Assembly: GCF_007289895.1 (NCBI RefSeq)
Contig: NZ_CP041660.1
Coordinates: 1,736,001-1,800,000 of the forward strand
DNA length: 64,000 nucleotides
DNA from: Catenovulum sediminis
GTDB lineage: Bacteria; Pseudomonadota; Gammaproteobacteria; Enterobacterales; Alteromonadaceae
Direction: 5' to 3'
Shown: positions 7,157 to 16,419 of the stretch, piece after piece
Layout of the letters: each line of letters starts with the position of its first letter
How positions within the stretch are numbered: position 1 is the first letter of the stretch
Program-made: the position numbers and the translations under genes
Notes under the pieces: generated by a model
Told to the model about the DNA's origin: nothing
What the model saw: only the letters and a program-made list of their open reading frames with translations
The model's database searches: none

Positions 7157-7262
7157 GGATAAGTTGCGAGAAACCGCAAATTAATCTTATTGTTGGGCCG
7201 CTTTGCTGCGTTCTGCAGTCACAATATTCGAGCATCCTTGCACGTCAGAAGTCCGGTTTTAG
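7148..7262. repeat. Partial copy of the long repeat unit, right edge of the cassette region
   Basis: The palindrome 7148-7198 ends in GTTGGGC, a full match to GTTRRRY. The next 60 bases (CTGCAGTCAC, CATCCTTGCACGTCA and GTCCGG blocks) match the beginning of the spacer in the units at 296 and 1710. Similarity stops near 7262, where ordinary chromosomal genes begin, so this is a plausible right boundary of the array. Confidence 0.6.
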
Positions 7263-7281
7263 TTATTTTTTTGTCGTTAAA

Positions 7282-8439
7282 TTAAACGGCTGAAAATGGT
7301 GCTGGGCAGGCGGTTAGATGCTGATTGAGAGCTCCAGGTTTAAGCGCCAAAGGTTCACTGATGTTCGGGTCGGTTTTGATTAACAGAACACGTTGACACA
7401 CAGCTTCGTTAAATTCTAAATCTAACCATTGGTGCGTTAAGGTTTCAGTATTAATTAAATGATAACGATTGCTATTGTGTTCACTCACGCTGCACCATAA
7501 GGTGTTAGCAGAAGGGATAGTCTCTTGACTGTTATCTTGTTTTAAATTTAACCCAATAGGTGTGGCACAGGTGGCCATTAAGGCGCGTGTTTGAGATAGT
7601 ACGCCTTGCTTATCTGCTGACGCGTTAGAAAATTTATAATAGTAATTTGCGCGGGCAAACCGTTGGTGTGTAGCGGTACCGCCTGGTACATCATAAACGT
7701 GCAATCCGGCTACACCGGCAGGCTTTTCCCACTTTTCCAGCCAATACTGCATCAACAATTGTTGCACTTCATAGCGTGGTGTAACTGTGGCTACATTGTA
7801 GTTAGCACTTTCGTTTACGCTAAAGCCTTTGCCTCTTATTTCAATAATTGCAGAGTTTCCGCTTGGATCTGACAGAGTTAAATGCAGTTTGGTTTTGGTC
7901 TTTTTTTCATGCCCGTCTGGTACGTCACCGCTGTATATAAATAAATTTTGCTCGTTATCCCGAAAATATTGTGCTGCAGATTTTACAGAATCAAAATTAT
8001 CCAGCACAAATTGCACCCAACGTAACGAGCTCAAAAGCTTAGATTGGTTTGGAATATCATGCTCTGCGATAAACTCTAATCTGTCTTCTTCAATAGATTT
8101 TGACAGAAGTAGCGGGAAATCTGAGAGGAGCTCTTGTTTTGAAAAAATGTTCGGAAAATGAGCCAGTAAGTCTTCCAAACCATTAACAGCTAAACCTTTC
8201 TCGTTAATCCCATCAATTGCGGCTAAGCCCAAATTGTCACTGCCTAAATAAGTGCAGGTGCTAGCATACTGTGCTTGCCATATAATGCACTCGCTATTGC
8301 CGACATTAATATCGCCACCGACACGTTTGATGCCTTTAGGTTGTGAATATAGAAAAGTATTCAGTGGGTAGTGCCAGTCAAAATTTCTGCCTGTCATTGG
8401 CTCTGCTTGGTTCAAACTATTAAATATACGAGTACACAT
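7282..8439 (-). CDS. Linear amide C-N hydrolase (choloylglycine/penicillin V acylase family)
   Basis: This 385-residue Ntn hydrolase has the nucleophile Cys2 immediately after the initiator Met, plus R18 and D21 in T-G-R-N-F-D-W, as in bile-salt hydrolases and penicillin V acylases. Removal of Met exposes the catalytic Cys amino group. In marine bacteria such enzymes often cleave acyl-homoserine lactones or other N-acyl amides, but the substrate cannot be told here. There is no signal peptide upstream of Cys2, so the protein is probably cytoplasmic. It is a single gene, divergent from a diguanylate cyclase. Confidence 0.85.
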   Translation of the reverse strand: MCTRIFNSLNQAEPMTGRNFDWHYPLNTFLYSQPKGIKRVGGDINVGNSECIIWQAQYASTCTYLGSDNLGLAAIDGINEKGLAVNGLEDLLAHFPNIFSKQELLSDFPLLLSKSIEEDRLEFIAEHDIPNQSKLLSSLRWVQFVLDNFDSVKSAAQYFRDNEQNLFIYSGDVPDGHEKKTKTKLHLTLSDPSGNSAIIEIRGKGFSVNESANYNVATVTPRYEVQQLLMQYWLEKWEKPAGVAGLHVYDVPGGTATHQRFARANYYYKFSNASADKQGVLSQTRALMATCATPIGLNLKQDNSQETIPSANTLWCSVSEHNSNRYHLINTETLTHQWLDLEFNEAVCQRVLLIKTDPNISEPLALKPGALNQHLTACPAPFSAV

Positions 8440-8605
8440 GCAATTGATCCTTAATTAATTATTTTCAGATTGTCAGTATAGTTGTTAAGATTAGAGGCAA
8501 CATGAATCATTTATGAACTAATAATTGACATCAGCTCTACGGAATTGGCTTTTAGACTAAGCTTACTGTTTGTATCTGTTTCGTCGCTTGTATTGGAGTT
8601 ATACG

Positions 8606-9616
8606 GTGAATCAACTCGCATTTACTGACCAGATTAGACGCAAAGTATTGCGCACCATGAGCTTAGCATTTTTCTTTATTGTCAGCATATTAGCTTCATT
8701 TAATATTTTGTTTAACGGGCAATATTTGTTTGCAGCGTTGGAAGTGATTTTTGCGTTGTTTTCGTTGTATATATTTATAACGTCTAAAACAAGTGGTTGT
8801 TCTCCTAGGGTTACTTTTTCCTATTTACTGTTTATTGCTGCGCTTATTTTAATTGGTGCCTACTTCCTGCCGATATCGGATGTGTTATTTATGTGGGGGC
8901 TGTTCTTTCCAACCATTGCTTATTTGTTGTTGGGGAGCCGGTTGGGTTTTAGGTTAACCTTGTCTATTTTCGCAGCCCTAGTCATGGTTGTTACGGCTAA
9001 ACTCAGTGCAAGCGAACTGTTTAAAACGGGCCCTGTGCTTATCAATTTGGTGACTTCTTATTTAGCCATATGGTGTGTCGCGCATTTTTTTGAGCAGAGT
9101 CGAGCAAAAGCCAATGATTCATTGATAAAACTGGCAATGACCGATGTTTTAACAGGGGTAAATAACCGTTTAGCCTTTAGTAATTCTCTAGAAAAATTTT
9201 ATGGTCAATATTTACTGATGCTCGATTTAGATCATTTTAAAGCGATTAATGACCAGCATGGGCATGACGCGGGTGATAAAGCATTAATACTTGTTGCGCA
9301 GGCTTTGAACGAGAAGGTTGCTGCTAATCGTATATTCCGCATTGGTGGTGAAGAGTTTTGTGTTTGGTTACCTGAGGCAAGTTTAGTTTCGGCCCAAATA
9401 GCAGCCGATAACTTAAGACAGCATATTGGTGATTTGAATTTTTGTGCAGATAATCAAAATGTTGAAATTACCTTTAGTGGCGGAGTGGTGAAGTTTGAGC
9501 CAAGTATGTCAGAGTCCAATCTTTTAAAACAAGCAGACGAGTTACTGTATAACGCAAAAGTAACGGGTAGAAACAAAATTTGTGTCGCTGCAGATCCCTT
9601 GCCAGTTGCGAGTTGA
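8606..9616 (+). CDS. Membrane diguanylate cyclase (GGDEF)
   Basis: The protein has about six N-terminal membrane helices (first 180 residues) and a C-terminal GGDEF domain with the active-site sequence GGEEF and the upstream DLDHFKAINDQHGHDAGD block. It should make cyclic di-GMP from two GTP. The usual RxxD inhibitory site before the motif is replaced by V-A-A-N, so product inhibition is probably absent. I chose GTG at 8606 because GGAG lies eight bases upstream. An in-frame codon at 8570 has no such support. The membrane part probably senses a signal. No partner gene adjoins. Confidence 0.88.
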   Translation: MNQLAFTDQIRRKVLRTMSLAFFFIVSILASFNILFNGQYLFAALEVIFALFSLYIFITSKTSGCSPRVTFSYLLFIAALILIGAYFLPISDVLFMWGLFFPTIAYLLLGSRLGFRLTLSIFAALVMVVTAKLSASELFKTGPVLINLVTSYLAIWCVAHFFEQSRAKANDSLIKLAMTDVLTGVNNRLAFSNSLEKFYGQYLLMLDLDHFKAINDQHGHDAGDKALILVAQALNEKVAANRIFRIGGEEFCVWLPEASLVSAQIAADNLRQHIGDLNFCADNQNVEITFSGGVVKFEPSMSESNLLKQADELLYNAKVTGRNKICVAADPLPVAS

Positions 9617-9631
9617 TCACAACTGGCAAGG
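9597..9631. terminator. Bidirectional terminator-like hairpin
   Basis: A perfect 12-bp stem, CCTTGCCAGTTG paired with CAACTGGCAAGG around an 11-base loop, lies between the converging cyclase and PepSY genes and overlaps the cyclase stop codon. Confidence 0.65.
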
Positions 9632-9637
9632 ATTATT

Positions 9638-11020
9638 TCAACCATACAGCCTTTTATGTTTTTTGCGCTTAACTTTAAGTTTGCTGATTAAATACCAGCT
9701 TAACTCAAAGATGAACACTGCAATTATGCTCAATCCGACCAGTGGTAAAAATACAGCTAACACAGTAATTGCCACCGTCATTGCAAAGGTAATTGGCGTG
9801 GCGGCTGGTTTTTTAGGGGCGGCAAGTTTGCCTTGCGGTTTACGTTTCCACCAGATAATAAAACCAGAAACACTGAGTAAAATAATCGCCAGAGTAACCA
9901 ATACCCCTAATAATTGATTCAGCCAACCAAATAGCGCCCCCTCGTGTAAGCTAATACCGAGTGCGACAACTTGTTTTAATGCGTTGTAATCGGCAAAGGT
10001 GATGCGCATGATTTCTTCGCCGCTCCATTTATCAAAATGCACTGTTACCCGATCGGGTCGATACTGTGTCATTGAGCGCACTGTCCAAACGCCGTTTTCC
10101 ATTTTAGGTGGGTAAACTTCTATCGGCATATGCATTTTTTGTACTGTGGGTTTTTGCAAAATACGCTGTAAACTGACAGCGTTTTGTTGTTGCGCATTAT
10201 GTTGTGAAATCAGTGTCACATTTTCGGCTTTGTTTTGTGTGGTCCACAAATCTAAACCATCGTCATGTACATGCTCCGAGGGGGAAGAGGTTAGGGTAAC
10301 ATTCCATTCTTGCCCCGGGTTTTTGAGCTGTATCAGGTTTTGCAAGCGTTTAAAACCCTCTCCCCAAACCTGTGTCCACGGCAGGCCCGTTAATAAAAAT
10401 ACCAATATCAGTAAACTAAACCAGATACCTAAACTGGTATGTAAGCTACGCCAAACTTCACGTTTGTTGTTGCTTGTAAAATTTGGTAATAAGGTTTTGT
10501 TGGGCCACCAAAGGCAAAGCCCAGAGATTAATAAAACAATCATCCAGCAGGCCATAAACTCGACAAGATACGAACCTTTATTACCAGCCAGTAGTTCACC
10601 ATGAATATTTTTGACGATATTAAGGGGTAAATCAGCTACATTTTTTTCTGCTATAAGTTCACCATTGTATTTATTGACCCACAGCATTTTATGGCCGGTG
10701 TTGGTTTTTATTTCCATTTCGACGCTGGGATCGTCAGCATCCGTTGGAAAATACTTTTTCAACTGGGCGTTAGGGTATCGCTGCAGGGTGATATCCAGCA
10801 AACGGTCAGCGTTTAATGGCTGTGCATTTTTTGCTACTTGCCCAGTTGGAATAGTTTTATTTATTTGCTCGTCGTAAAAAGCAGAAATTTGCGGTTTAAA
10901 TAAGTACAAACTACCCGACAAGGCTAAAATTAAGGCAAAGGGGATCACCATTAATCCCGCATAAAAATGCCAGCGCCAAACTCTTTGTTGTAATTTTGAA
11001 TAGGCAACTCTGGTTTTCAT
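9638..11020 (-). CDS. PepSY-associated transmembrane protein
   Basis: This 460-residue inner-membrane protein has helices near residues 17-38, 150-170, 195-216, 360-390 and 410-450, with PepSY-type periplasmic domains between them. The N-terminus (QQRVWRWHFYAGLMVIPF) is the classical start of the PepSY_TM family. These proteins commonly accompany TonB-dependent receptors, and some act as reductases for ferric siderophores or other metals. The gene starts seven bases after the receptor's stop codon, so the two are surely cotranscribed. Confidence 0.85.
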   Translation of the reverse strand: MKTRVAYSKLQQRVWRWHFYAGLMVIPFALILALSGSLYLFKPQISAFYDEQINKTIPTGQVAKNAQPLNADRLLDITLQRYPNAQLKKYFPTDADDPSVEMEIKTNTGHKMLWVNKYNGELIAEKNVADLPLNIVKNIHGELLAGNKGSYLVEFMACWMIVLLISGLCLWWPNKTLLPNFTSNNKREVWRSLHTSLGIWFSLLILVFLLTGLPWTQVWGEGFKRLQNLIQLKNPGQEWNVTLTSSPSEHVHDDGLDLWTTQNKAENVTLISQHNAQQQNAVSLQRILQKPTVQKMHMPIEVYPPKMENGVWTVRSMTQYRPDRVTVHFDKWSGEEIMRITFADYNALKQVVALGISLHEGALFGWLNQLLGVLVTLAIILLSVSGFIIWWKRKPQGKLAAPKKPAATPITFAMTVAITVLAVFLPLVGLSIIAVFIFELSWYLISKLKVKRKKHKRLYG

Positions 11021-11026
11021 CTATTA

Positions 11027-13381
11027 TTACTCCTGCTCCGCAGTAAATACATATTTGCCTTCCAGATAAAAGGTGCGCTGTGGCCACGGATGGTAAACGT
11101 ACGCTTTTTCGTTGTTAATGTTGTCGACACCTAAACTGAGTTTCAGTTGTGAATTAAGCTGCCAGTTGCCTTTAATGCCGGCTATTAGGTAATCGTCTTG
11201 TGCGCCAAATACATTTTCTGCAATATCCTGATTATCTAACCGGCTGTAAGCATTATTTGCATAACGTAAGTTTGTACTTACTTCTGTTGTTTTGCTTGTT
11301 TGATAAGCGAGTACTAGATTACTGCGCCATTTGGGTAAACGTGGAAAAGCGTTACCGATAATACTCGGATCTAATTGATTTTTAGTGATTTCTGCATCTA
11401 TATAACTGAGGTTGTATTTTATATGCAGTGGTAATCCGCCGAGTTGTTCTGCTTGGTAACTAAACTCGACACCTTTAGTTGCCACTTCATCACTGGGTAA
11501 GCTGGTGGTTATCGTGCCGCTGTTGGTTTGTGTTGATTGGTTAAAAATCACATCTTCAACCACATCATAAAACAAGTTTAAACCCAGTTGCCCATTGTCT
11601 AGTGCTTGGTTAATTGAAATATTGTGAAAAACCCCTTTTTCTGGGGTAAGGCTGGGATCAGATATAAATGCAGAACCTCCGCCGGTTGCATCTTCATTGC
11701 GGTATAGTTCTTCAACAATGGGGAAGCGCACCGCACGTGCAACAGAGTAACGAAGTGACAGTTTGTCAGTTGGGAAATAACCTAACGATACTTTAGGCGA
11801 AAATGCACTTTCAGCCCGATTTTTTAGCGCTGTTGCGCCGATGTAGCCTTGTTCTGTCTGCCAGTCTTCATAGCGTAAACCCAATGCTAAATCCCATTGG
11901 CGATTAAGGCGATATCCGTATTGAAAAAATGCGGCCATAGTTGCCGCCTGTCCACCGCTATCGGTGCGGCCTGTGGCTTTGTTTCCATCTGTTTCATCCG
12001 TCGCTTTTTCGCCCGTGATACTGTTGTAATCGTCACTGATTAAATTCAGCTCATAGCTGTCTAAGTGTAAGCCCACGGATAAGCGCTGTGCTGTATTGCC
12101 AAATAATGATTCGGTACCCAGTTTTAAATCGAAAATCTGCCAGCCGGTATTGTCGTATTCAGTTAAGCGGCCTTTAAAGTTTGTATTCTCGCTTTGGTAT
12201 GCGGGATCTTGTGGGTTTCTGCCGGTGCGGATTTCCTGATCTTTTAATATTTTAAAATGACTGTAAAAACCATCAAATGCCCAATCGGATTGGTTTATTA
12301 AACCGCTGATACCAAAAGATGCAAGTAGACTGTTTCTGTCTTGATAACGTTGTTGATAATTGCTGCCCCTAATATTAAAGAGTTGATTATTTTGGCTAAC
12401 TGTTCCATCCCAGATCGGATTGCCTGCGCTGTCAGTTACAAAGTTCAGATGTTGGTTTTCTTCTCTTTGTCTTTGTTCGTAGGCTAGGTTAGCGCGTACT
12501 TGAGTTTGTCCAAAATCATAGCCAAGTTTGAGTTTTACCAAATCAGATGTGGCTTCTTCTGTGCCTGAGTGGCCATAGTAAAGTTGTGGTTTGGCAAATT
12601 CGTCTAAGCCTTTTACCGCGCCTGTTACTTCTGGATTTTGCTGCGAAGCCTCTGGTTGCGTAGGATTAGCCTCGCTAAAGGTTGAGCGGTATTGTGATTG
12701 GGGTTGGCTTTGGTTCTTCAGGCGATTGAAGGATGCAAAAAAGGTGAATTTATCTATTTTGTCTTGATAGCTGATAAAGGTTTTATATCCGGCGTAATTG
12801 TCTTGATGGCCTAAAACAGAATAGTCCTGATTGATGAGTGTGCCATCTATTACAATTTTTTGTTGGTCGGGAGTTTTACTGGTGATATTGACGACACCAC
12901 CCATTGCATTTCCGCTGTATTCCGCGGAAAAAGGACCGTACACCACATCTACTTTTTCTATTTCACTGGGTGAGATTAACGACCACCTTGGCGAACCTGA
13001 ATAACGCGTTTGTAAGTGGTAGTGCAGTGGCATACCGTCTGCAAATACCATGCTGTGTGTACCCTGAAACATATTTGCGCCGCGAATGCCAATTACACCG
13101 TTTGGATCGCCAATAAAACGGCGGCGCACCACTAAGCTGGGCGCATGGGCGATGGCATCTTCAACCGTTATCACACTGACTCTTTGTAAGTCGGCTTCGT
13201 CAATTGTACTCACTGGGCTAACAATCTGTGTATCGTTAAAAATACGTTTAGCGATAATGCTAACTTCTTCTATTTTTTTCGCGGGTGTGTTTTCTGCTGT
13301 TTGCGCAACCGCCTGTGTATTGACAAAAGCGGGTGCCAGCGTGCACAGCATTGCTGTACACAATTTGGATGTGTTTTGCAT
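11027..13381 (-). CDS. TonB-dependent outer-membrane receptor
   Basis: This 784-residue receptor has a signal peptide (about residues 1-26, cut after AVAQ), a plug domain (about 55-165, with EIEKVDVVYGPFSAEYSGNA) and a beta-barrel that ends in an aromatic-rich strand. It would import a metal complex or another nutrient using TonB energy. The neighbours are a DUF2946-like protein upstream and a PepSY membrane protein downstream, a set often seen for copper or siderophore uptake. No Fur box is evident upstream, which weakens an iron-only role. The ligand is not identified. Confidence 0.88.
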   Translation of the reverse strand: MQNTSKLCTAMLCTLAPAFVNTQAVAQTAENTPAKKIEEVSIIAKRIFNDTQIVSPVSTIDEADLQRVSVITVEDAIAHAPSLVVRRRFIGDPNGVIGIRGANMFQGTHSMVFADGMPLHYHLQTRYSGSPRWSLISPSEIEKVDVVYGPFSAEYSGNAMGGVVNITSKTPDQQKIVIDGTLINQDYSVLGHQDNYAGYKTFISYQDKIDKFTFFASFNRLKNQSQPQSQYRSTFSEANPTQPEASQQNPEVTGAVKGLDEFAKPQLYYGHSGTEEATSDLVKLKLGYDFGQTQVRANLAYEQRQREENQHLNFVTDSAGNPIWDGTVSQNNQLFNIRGSNYQQRYQDRNSLLASFGISGLINQSDWAFDGFYSHFKILKDQEIRTGRNPQDPAYQSENTNFKGRLTEYDNTGWQIFDLKLGTESLFGNTAQRLSVGLHLDSYELNLISDDYNSITGEKATDETDGNKATGRTDSGGQAATMAAFFQYGYRLNRQWDLALGLRYEDWQTEQGYIGATALKNRAESAFSPKVSLGYFPTDKLSLRYSVARAVRFPIVEELYRNEDATGGGSAFISDPSLTPEKGVFHNISINQALDNGQLGLNLFYDVVEDVIFNQSTQTNSGTITTSLPSDEVATKGVEFSYQAEQLGGLPLHIKYNLSYIDAEITKNQLDPSIIGNAFPRLPKWRSNLVLAYQTSKTTEVSTNLRYANNAYSRLDNQDIAENVFGAQDDYLIAGIKGNWQLNSQLKLSLGVDNINNEKAYVYHPWPQRTFYLEGKYVFTAEQE

Positions 13382-13431
13382 ATATGTAAACTCTTATGGG
13401 TTAATCGGTTTTTTGGAAAACGTGATTTAAA

Positions 13432-13878
13432 TTAACCAATAGGCGGGGCGCGTGAAGTGTATCCTGAGTTGTAATAACTGGTGAGATTTGCTGCATCAAA
13501 TGCACGATAAACGAGGGCAAAATAGTCTAGCTGTTTAAACGCAATGGCATCAAGCAAACGGCCATCTGTCGGGTTATCCGATAGTATGACTAACGGACAG
13601 CTTTGTTCTAAATCTATTTTGGTGGATTCAGTTTCAGGTGCTTTGACAAATTTAAGTTGGCCGGTTTGCGCATAAGTTGTTTTAGAAATCCATTTTAAGC
13701 CATTACCGGTACAGATAAGCTGGGCATCCGATGCGGCGGCTTTTGCATTTACGCTAGATAAAAAATGCGATGACTGTAAAAAAGGCAATAAACCATTGGC
13801 GAGCAGGCACAATGCCAGCACGAAAAAAATATTCTTTTGCCAAAAAGTTTGAATGCGCAATCTTGTGTCCCTAGTCAA
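13432..13878 (-). CDS. DUF2946-like secreted or membrane-anchored protein
   Basis: This 148-residue protein has one N-terminal hydrophobic segment (about residues 17-34), two cysteines and a C-terminal R-A-P-P motif, features of the DUF2946 family often encoded beside copper-related TonB receptors. The overall match is weak and the family call is tentative. It is the first gene of a likely three-gene operon with the TonB receptor, 50 bases downstream, and the PepSY protein. It probably acts in the periplasm as an accessory metal-handling protein. Confidence 0.5.
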   Translation of the reverse strand: MTRDTRLRIQTFWQKNIFFVLALCLLANGLLPFLQSSHFLSSVNAKAAASDAQLICTGNGLKWISKTTYAQTGQLKFVKAPETESTKIDLEQSCPLVILSDNPTDGRLLDAIAFKQLDYFALVYRAFDAANLTSYYNSGYTSRAPPIG

Positions 13879-14200
13879 AAATTGGTGCGTAAGATACTGT
13901 AATTATAAATATAGTGCAAAATCAGTGTATTAATTTTAGCTTAATCTCAGCAGATGCAAGGAAACTTCTCCATTTTCCTTTTGCAGAACCTTCCTGCTTA
14001 AAATCGAATGTGACTGTAGCGCTATCAGTATTGGTTTTATGCAGTGCTTTTTTTGACAGCTATGTTTTGCACTTTTGATAAACAATTAGACAGGCGAGGA
14101 ATAGCGGTTAAAAGAAGATTCTGCTTTATTGATAAGGTGAAAATTTACCGGAATTTGTTTAATATGGACATTTGTTACTGAATTAACTCTAAGGCTCTAT
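13879..14200. other. Divergent intergenic region
   Basis: This 322-base gap lies between the DUF2946-like gene and the CDF transporter gene and must contain both promoters. It is AT-rich. A hairpin GCAAGGAAA/TTTCCTTTTGC lies at 13956-13984. No Fur box or MerR-type palindrome was found. The transporter's ATG has AAGG about seven bases upstream. Confidence 0.4.
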
Positions 14201-14827
14201 ATGTCAGGTTGTTGTGCTGCCGAAGCAAAAAACAGAAAAGAACGCAGATTACTGTGGACTGTGCTTATTTTTAACGCCGTGATGTTTGTTGTTGAGTTTG
14301 CCGCAGGTTGGATTGCAAATTCTAGTGGTTTAATGGCGGACTCTTTAGATATGCTAGCCGACGCTTTAGTGTATGCGGTCGGTTTATTTGCAGTCGGTAA
14401 AAGTTTACAACATAAAGCGAAAGCGGCTTTGTTTAATGGCTCATTGCAGCTGACACTTGGCGTATTGATTTTGGCGGATGTCGCAAAAAAAATGTATTTT
14501 GGTGTATCGCCGCAAACGGACATTATGACATCTATCTCTTTACTTGCATTAGCCGTTAACGTTTTGTGTTTTGCTTTGTTATATCAGCATCGAAAAGGCG
14601 ACATCAACTTACGTGCCAGCTGGATTTGTTCACGCAATGATATGATTGCCAATGTTGGTGTATTACTGGCCGCATTTATGGTTTCGTGGTTTGGTGCGGC
14701 TTGGCCAGATTGGTTAATTGGTACCATTATCGCTAGTTTAATTATATATTCTGCAACGAATGTGATTAAAGACGCGCGCCAATCAATAAAAACCAATGAA
14801 GACGTTAAAAGTGGTTGCTGTGGTTAG
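14201..14827 (+). CDS. Cation transporter of the CDF family, short form
   Basis: This 208-residue membrane protein has six predicted helices. The metal site of cation diffusion facilitators appears in helix 2 (D-S-L-D-M-L-A-D) and helix 5 (N-D-M-I-A-N). The cytoplasmic C-terminal domain of typical CDF exporters is missing. Instead both ends carry cysteine pairs, S-G-C-C near the N-terminus and S-G-C-C-G at the C-terminus, which could bind a soft metal. It probably exports a divalent or soft metal ion in exchange for protons. It is the first gene of a possible operon with a methyltransferase and ppk2. Confidence 0.85.
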   Translation: MSGCCAAEAKNRKERRLLWTVLIFNAVMFVVEFAAGWIANSSGLMADSLDMLADALVYAVGLFAVGKSLQHKAKAALFNGSLQLTLGVLILADVAKKMYFGVSPQTDIMTSISLLALAVNVLCFALLYQHRKGDINLRASWICSRNDMIANVGVLLAAFMVSWFGAAWPDWLIGTIIASLIIYSATNVIKDARQSIKTNEDVKSGCCG

Positions 14828-15471
14828 TGGTAGCTCATTTGAATTGTCCTTTATGTTGCAGTGAACAAACTCAATTTTATTATCAGGATAAAAAAAGACC
14901 TTACCAGCAATGTTTGGTTTGTGATTTGGTTTTTGTCCCTACTGAATATCACTTAACTGCGGAGCAGGAAAAAGCTGAATATGATAAACATGATAATAAT
15001 CAGCTTGACGAAGGCTACCAAAGGTTTTTATCCCGCACTTTTGAGCCACTGAAAAAATTTATAACACCACAACAAGTCGGTTTAGATTTTGGTTGTGGTG
15101 AGGGCGCTGTATTAAGCCATATAGCTGCACAACAAGGCTATCAGGTGGTTAATTACGACTTGTATTACCACCCGAATGCTGAACGGTTAACACAGTCCTA
15201 CCATTATATTATCTTAACTGAAGTGATTGAGCATATCGCTTTACCACACCAATTGTTACCTAAGCTAATCAATATACTGTTGCCCGGTGGCATATTAGCC
15301 GTGATGACAAAACGCGTGATAAATTTGCCTGCCTTTACCAAGTGGCATTATAAAAATGATCCCACACATATTTGCTATTATTCAGATACAAGCTGTAATT
15401 GGATAGCACAAGCATTTAAATTGGATGTGTTGTTCATAGAAAAGGATGTAGTGTTTTTTAAGAAAAAGTGA
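14827..15471 (+). CDS. Class I SAM-dependent methyltransferase
   Basis: The protein has an N-terminal zinc-ribbon-like pair (C-P-L-C and C-L-V-C), a Rossmann SAM-binding motif L-D-F-G-C-G-E-G at about residues 84-91 and an LTEVIEH segment (motif for the second acidic residue). It resembles 2-polyprenyl-3-methyl-type methyltransferase domain proteins of unknown substrate. The GTG chosen overlaps the previous stop by one base (TAGTG), which suggests coupling. A TTG at 14839, giving an M-N-C-P-L-C start, is the alternative. No clear ribosome-binding site separates them. Confidence 0.75.
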   Translation: MVAHLNCPLCCSEQTQFYYQDKKRPYQQCLVCDLVFVPTEYHLTAEQEKAEYDKHDNNQLDEGYQRFLSRTFEPLKKFITPQQVGLDFGCGEGAVLSHIAAQQGYQVVNYDLYYHPNAERLTQSYHYIILTEVIEHIALPHQLLPKLINILLPGGILAVMTKRVINLPAFTKWHYKNDPTHICYYSDTSCNWIAQAFKLDVLFIEKDVVFFKKK

Positions 15472-15489
15472 TTGTAATGGAGTGATTGT

Positions 15490-16284
15490 ATGGCCGCAGA
15501 TAAATCGAACAATTCGCTGACAAAAAAAGAATACAAAGCGCAACTTAAACAACTACAAACTGAGCTGGTTAAACTGCAGTATTGGGTACAAAAAAAAGGG
15601 TTAAAGGTAGTCATTTTGTTTGAAGGACGGGACGCCGCAGGCAAAGGCAGCATGATTAAAGCCATTAGCGAAAGATTAAATCCAAGGCATGTTAAAACCG
15701 TGGCGCTTGGTAAACCATCAGACCGAGAAAAAACACAGTGGTATTTTCAGCGCTACGTACAGCATCTTCCCGCGGCGGGGGAAATCTGTCTATTTGACCG
15801 CAGTTGGTATAACCGAGCTGGGGTTGAACATGTTATGGGTTTTTGTAGCAAGTCTGAATATCAAGAGTTCTTAACCAACTGTCCAAAATTTGAATCTATG
15901 CTTAAAGATTCAGGCATTATTCTACTTAAATATTGGTTGTCAGTATCACCTCAAGAGCAAGAAAAACGATTTGAACAAAGGTTAACGAATCCGCTTAAAA
16001 GGTGGAAGTTCAGTGATATGGACTTAGAAGGCCGAGAAAGATGGGCGGACTATAGCAAAGCTAAAATGGCCATGATGCAAGCAACCGATACTAAAGAGAA
16101 CCCTTGGTATCGAGTGGAAGCAGACAATAAAAAGCTCGCTAAGCTTAATTGTATACATCATATATTATCTCATTTTGAGTATCGGTCAGTTTCTTTTCCT
16201 AACGTAGAGTTGCCCGCAGTGACCTCAACAGGTTATGAACTTGAAGAGCATGATACAAATAATCTAATTGCAAAAATATATTGA
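15490..16284 (+). CDS. ppk2: Polyphosphate kinase 2
   Basis: This 264-residue protein is a class I PPK2. The Walker A motif G-R-D-A-A-G-K-G-S is at residues 46-54 and the lid/Walker B motif D-R-S-W-Y-N-R at 103-109. PPK2 transfers phosphate between polyphosphate and nucleoside diphosphates, usually running toward GTP or ATP formation. The single-domain length (230-300 residues) is typical. The start is preceded by GGAG. It lies 18 bases after the methyltransferase gene and is probably cotranscribed with it. Confidence 0.93.
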   Translation: MAADKSNNSLTKKEYKAQLKQLQTELVKLQYWVQKKGLKVVILFEGRDAAGKGSMIKAISERLNPRHVKTVALGKPSDREKTQWYFQRYVQHLPAAGEICLFDRSWYNRAGVEHVMGFCSKSEYQEFLTNCPKFESMLKDSGIILLKYWLSVSPQEQEKRFEQRLTNPLKRWKFSDMDLEGRERWADYSKAKMAMMQATDTKENPWYRVEADNKKLAKLNCIHHILSHFEYRSVSFPNVELPAVTSTGYELEEHDTNNLIAKIY

Positions 16285-16289
16285 TGAAT

Positions 16290-16348
16290 ATATCAAATTG
16301 ATATTTTTTAGGCGTTGTTTTTGGTCGTCTTTTATATCATTTTGATAT
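16290..16348. repeat. Two AT-rich near-palindromes upstream of the hybrid kinase
   Basis: ATATCAAATTGATAT (16290-16304) and ATATCATTTTGATAT (16334-16348) are 15-base near-palindromes, 44 bases apart centre to centre, in the 135-base gap before the kinase gene. They could be operator sites. No regulator is identified. Confidence 0.35.
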
Positions 16349-16419
16349 ATTTGGGTGGTGTTTATATTTTTGTACAAAATATGTCTATACTTATCTAATT
16401 CTCAGAATATATTTATTTC

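Noticed and set aside
9638-9917. Open frame on the + strand at the end of the PepSY gene
   Set aside because: It is antisense to a well-supported membrane protein gene with intact family features.
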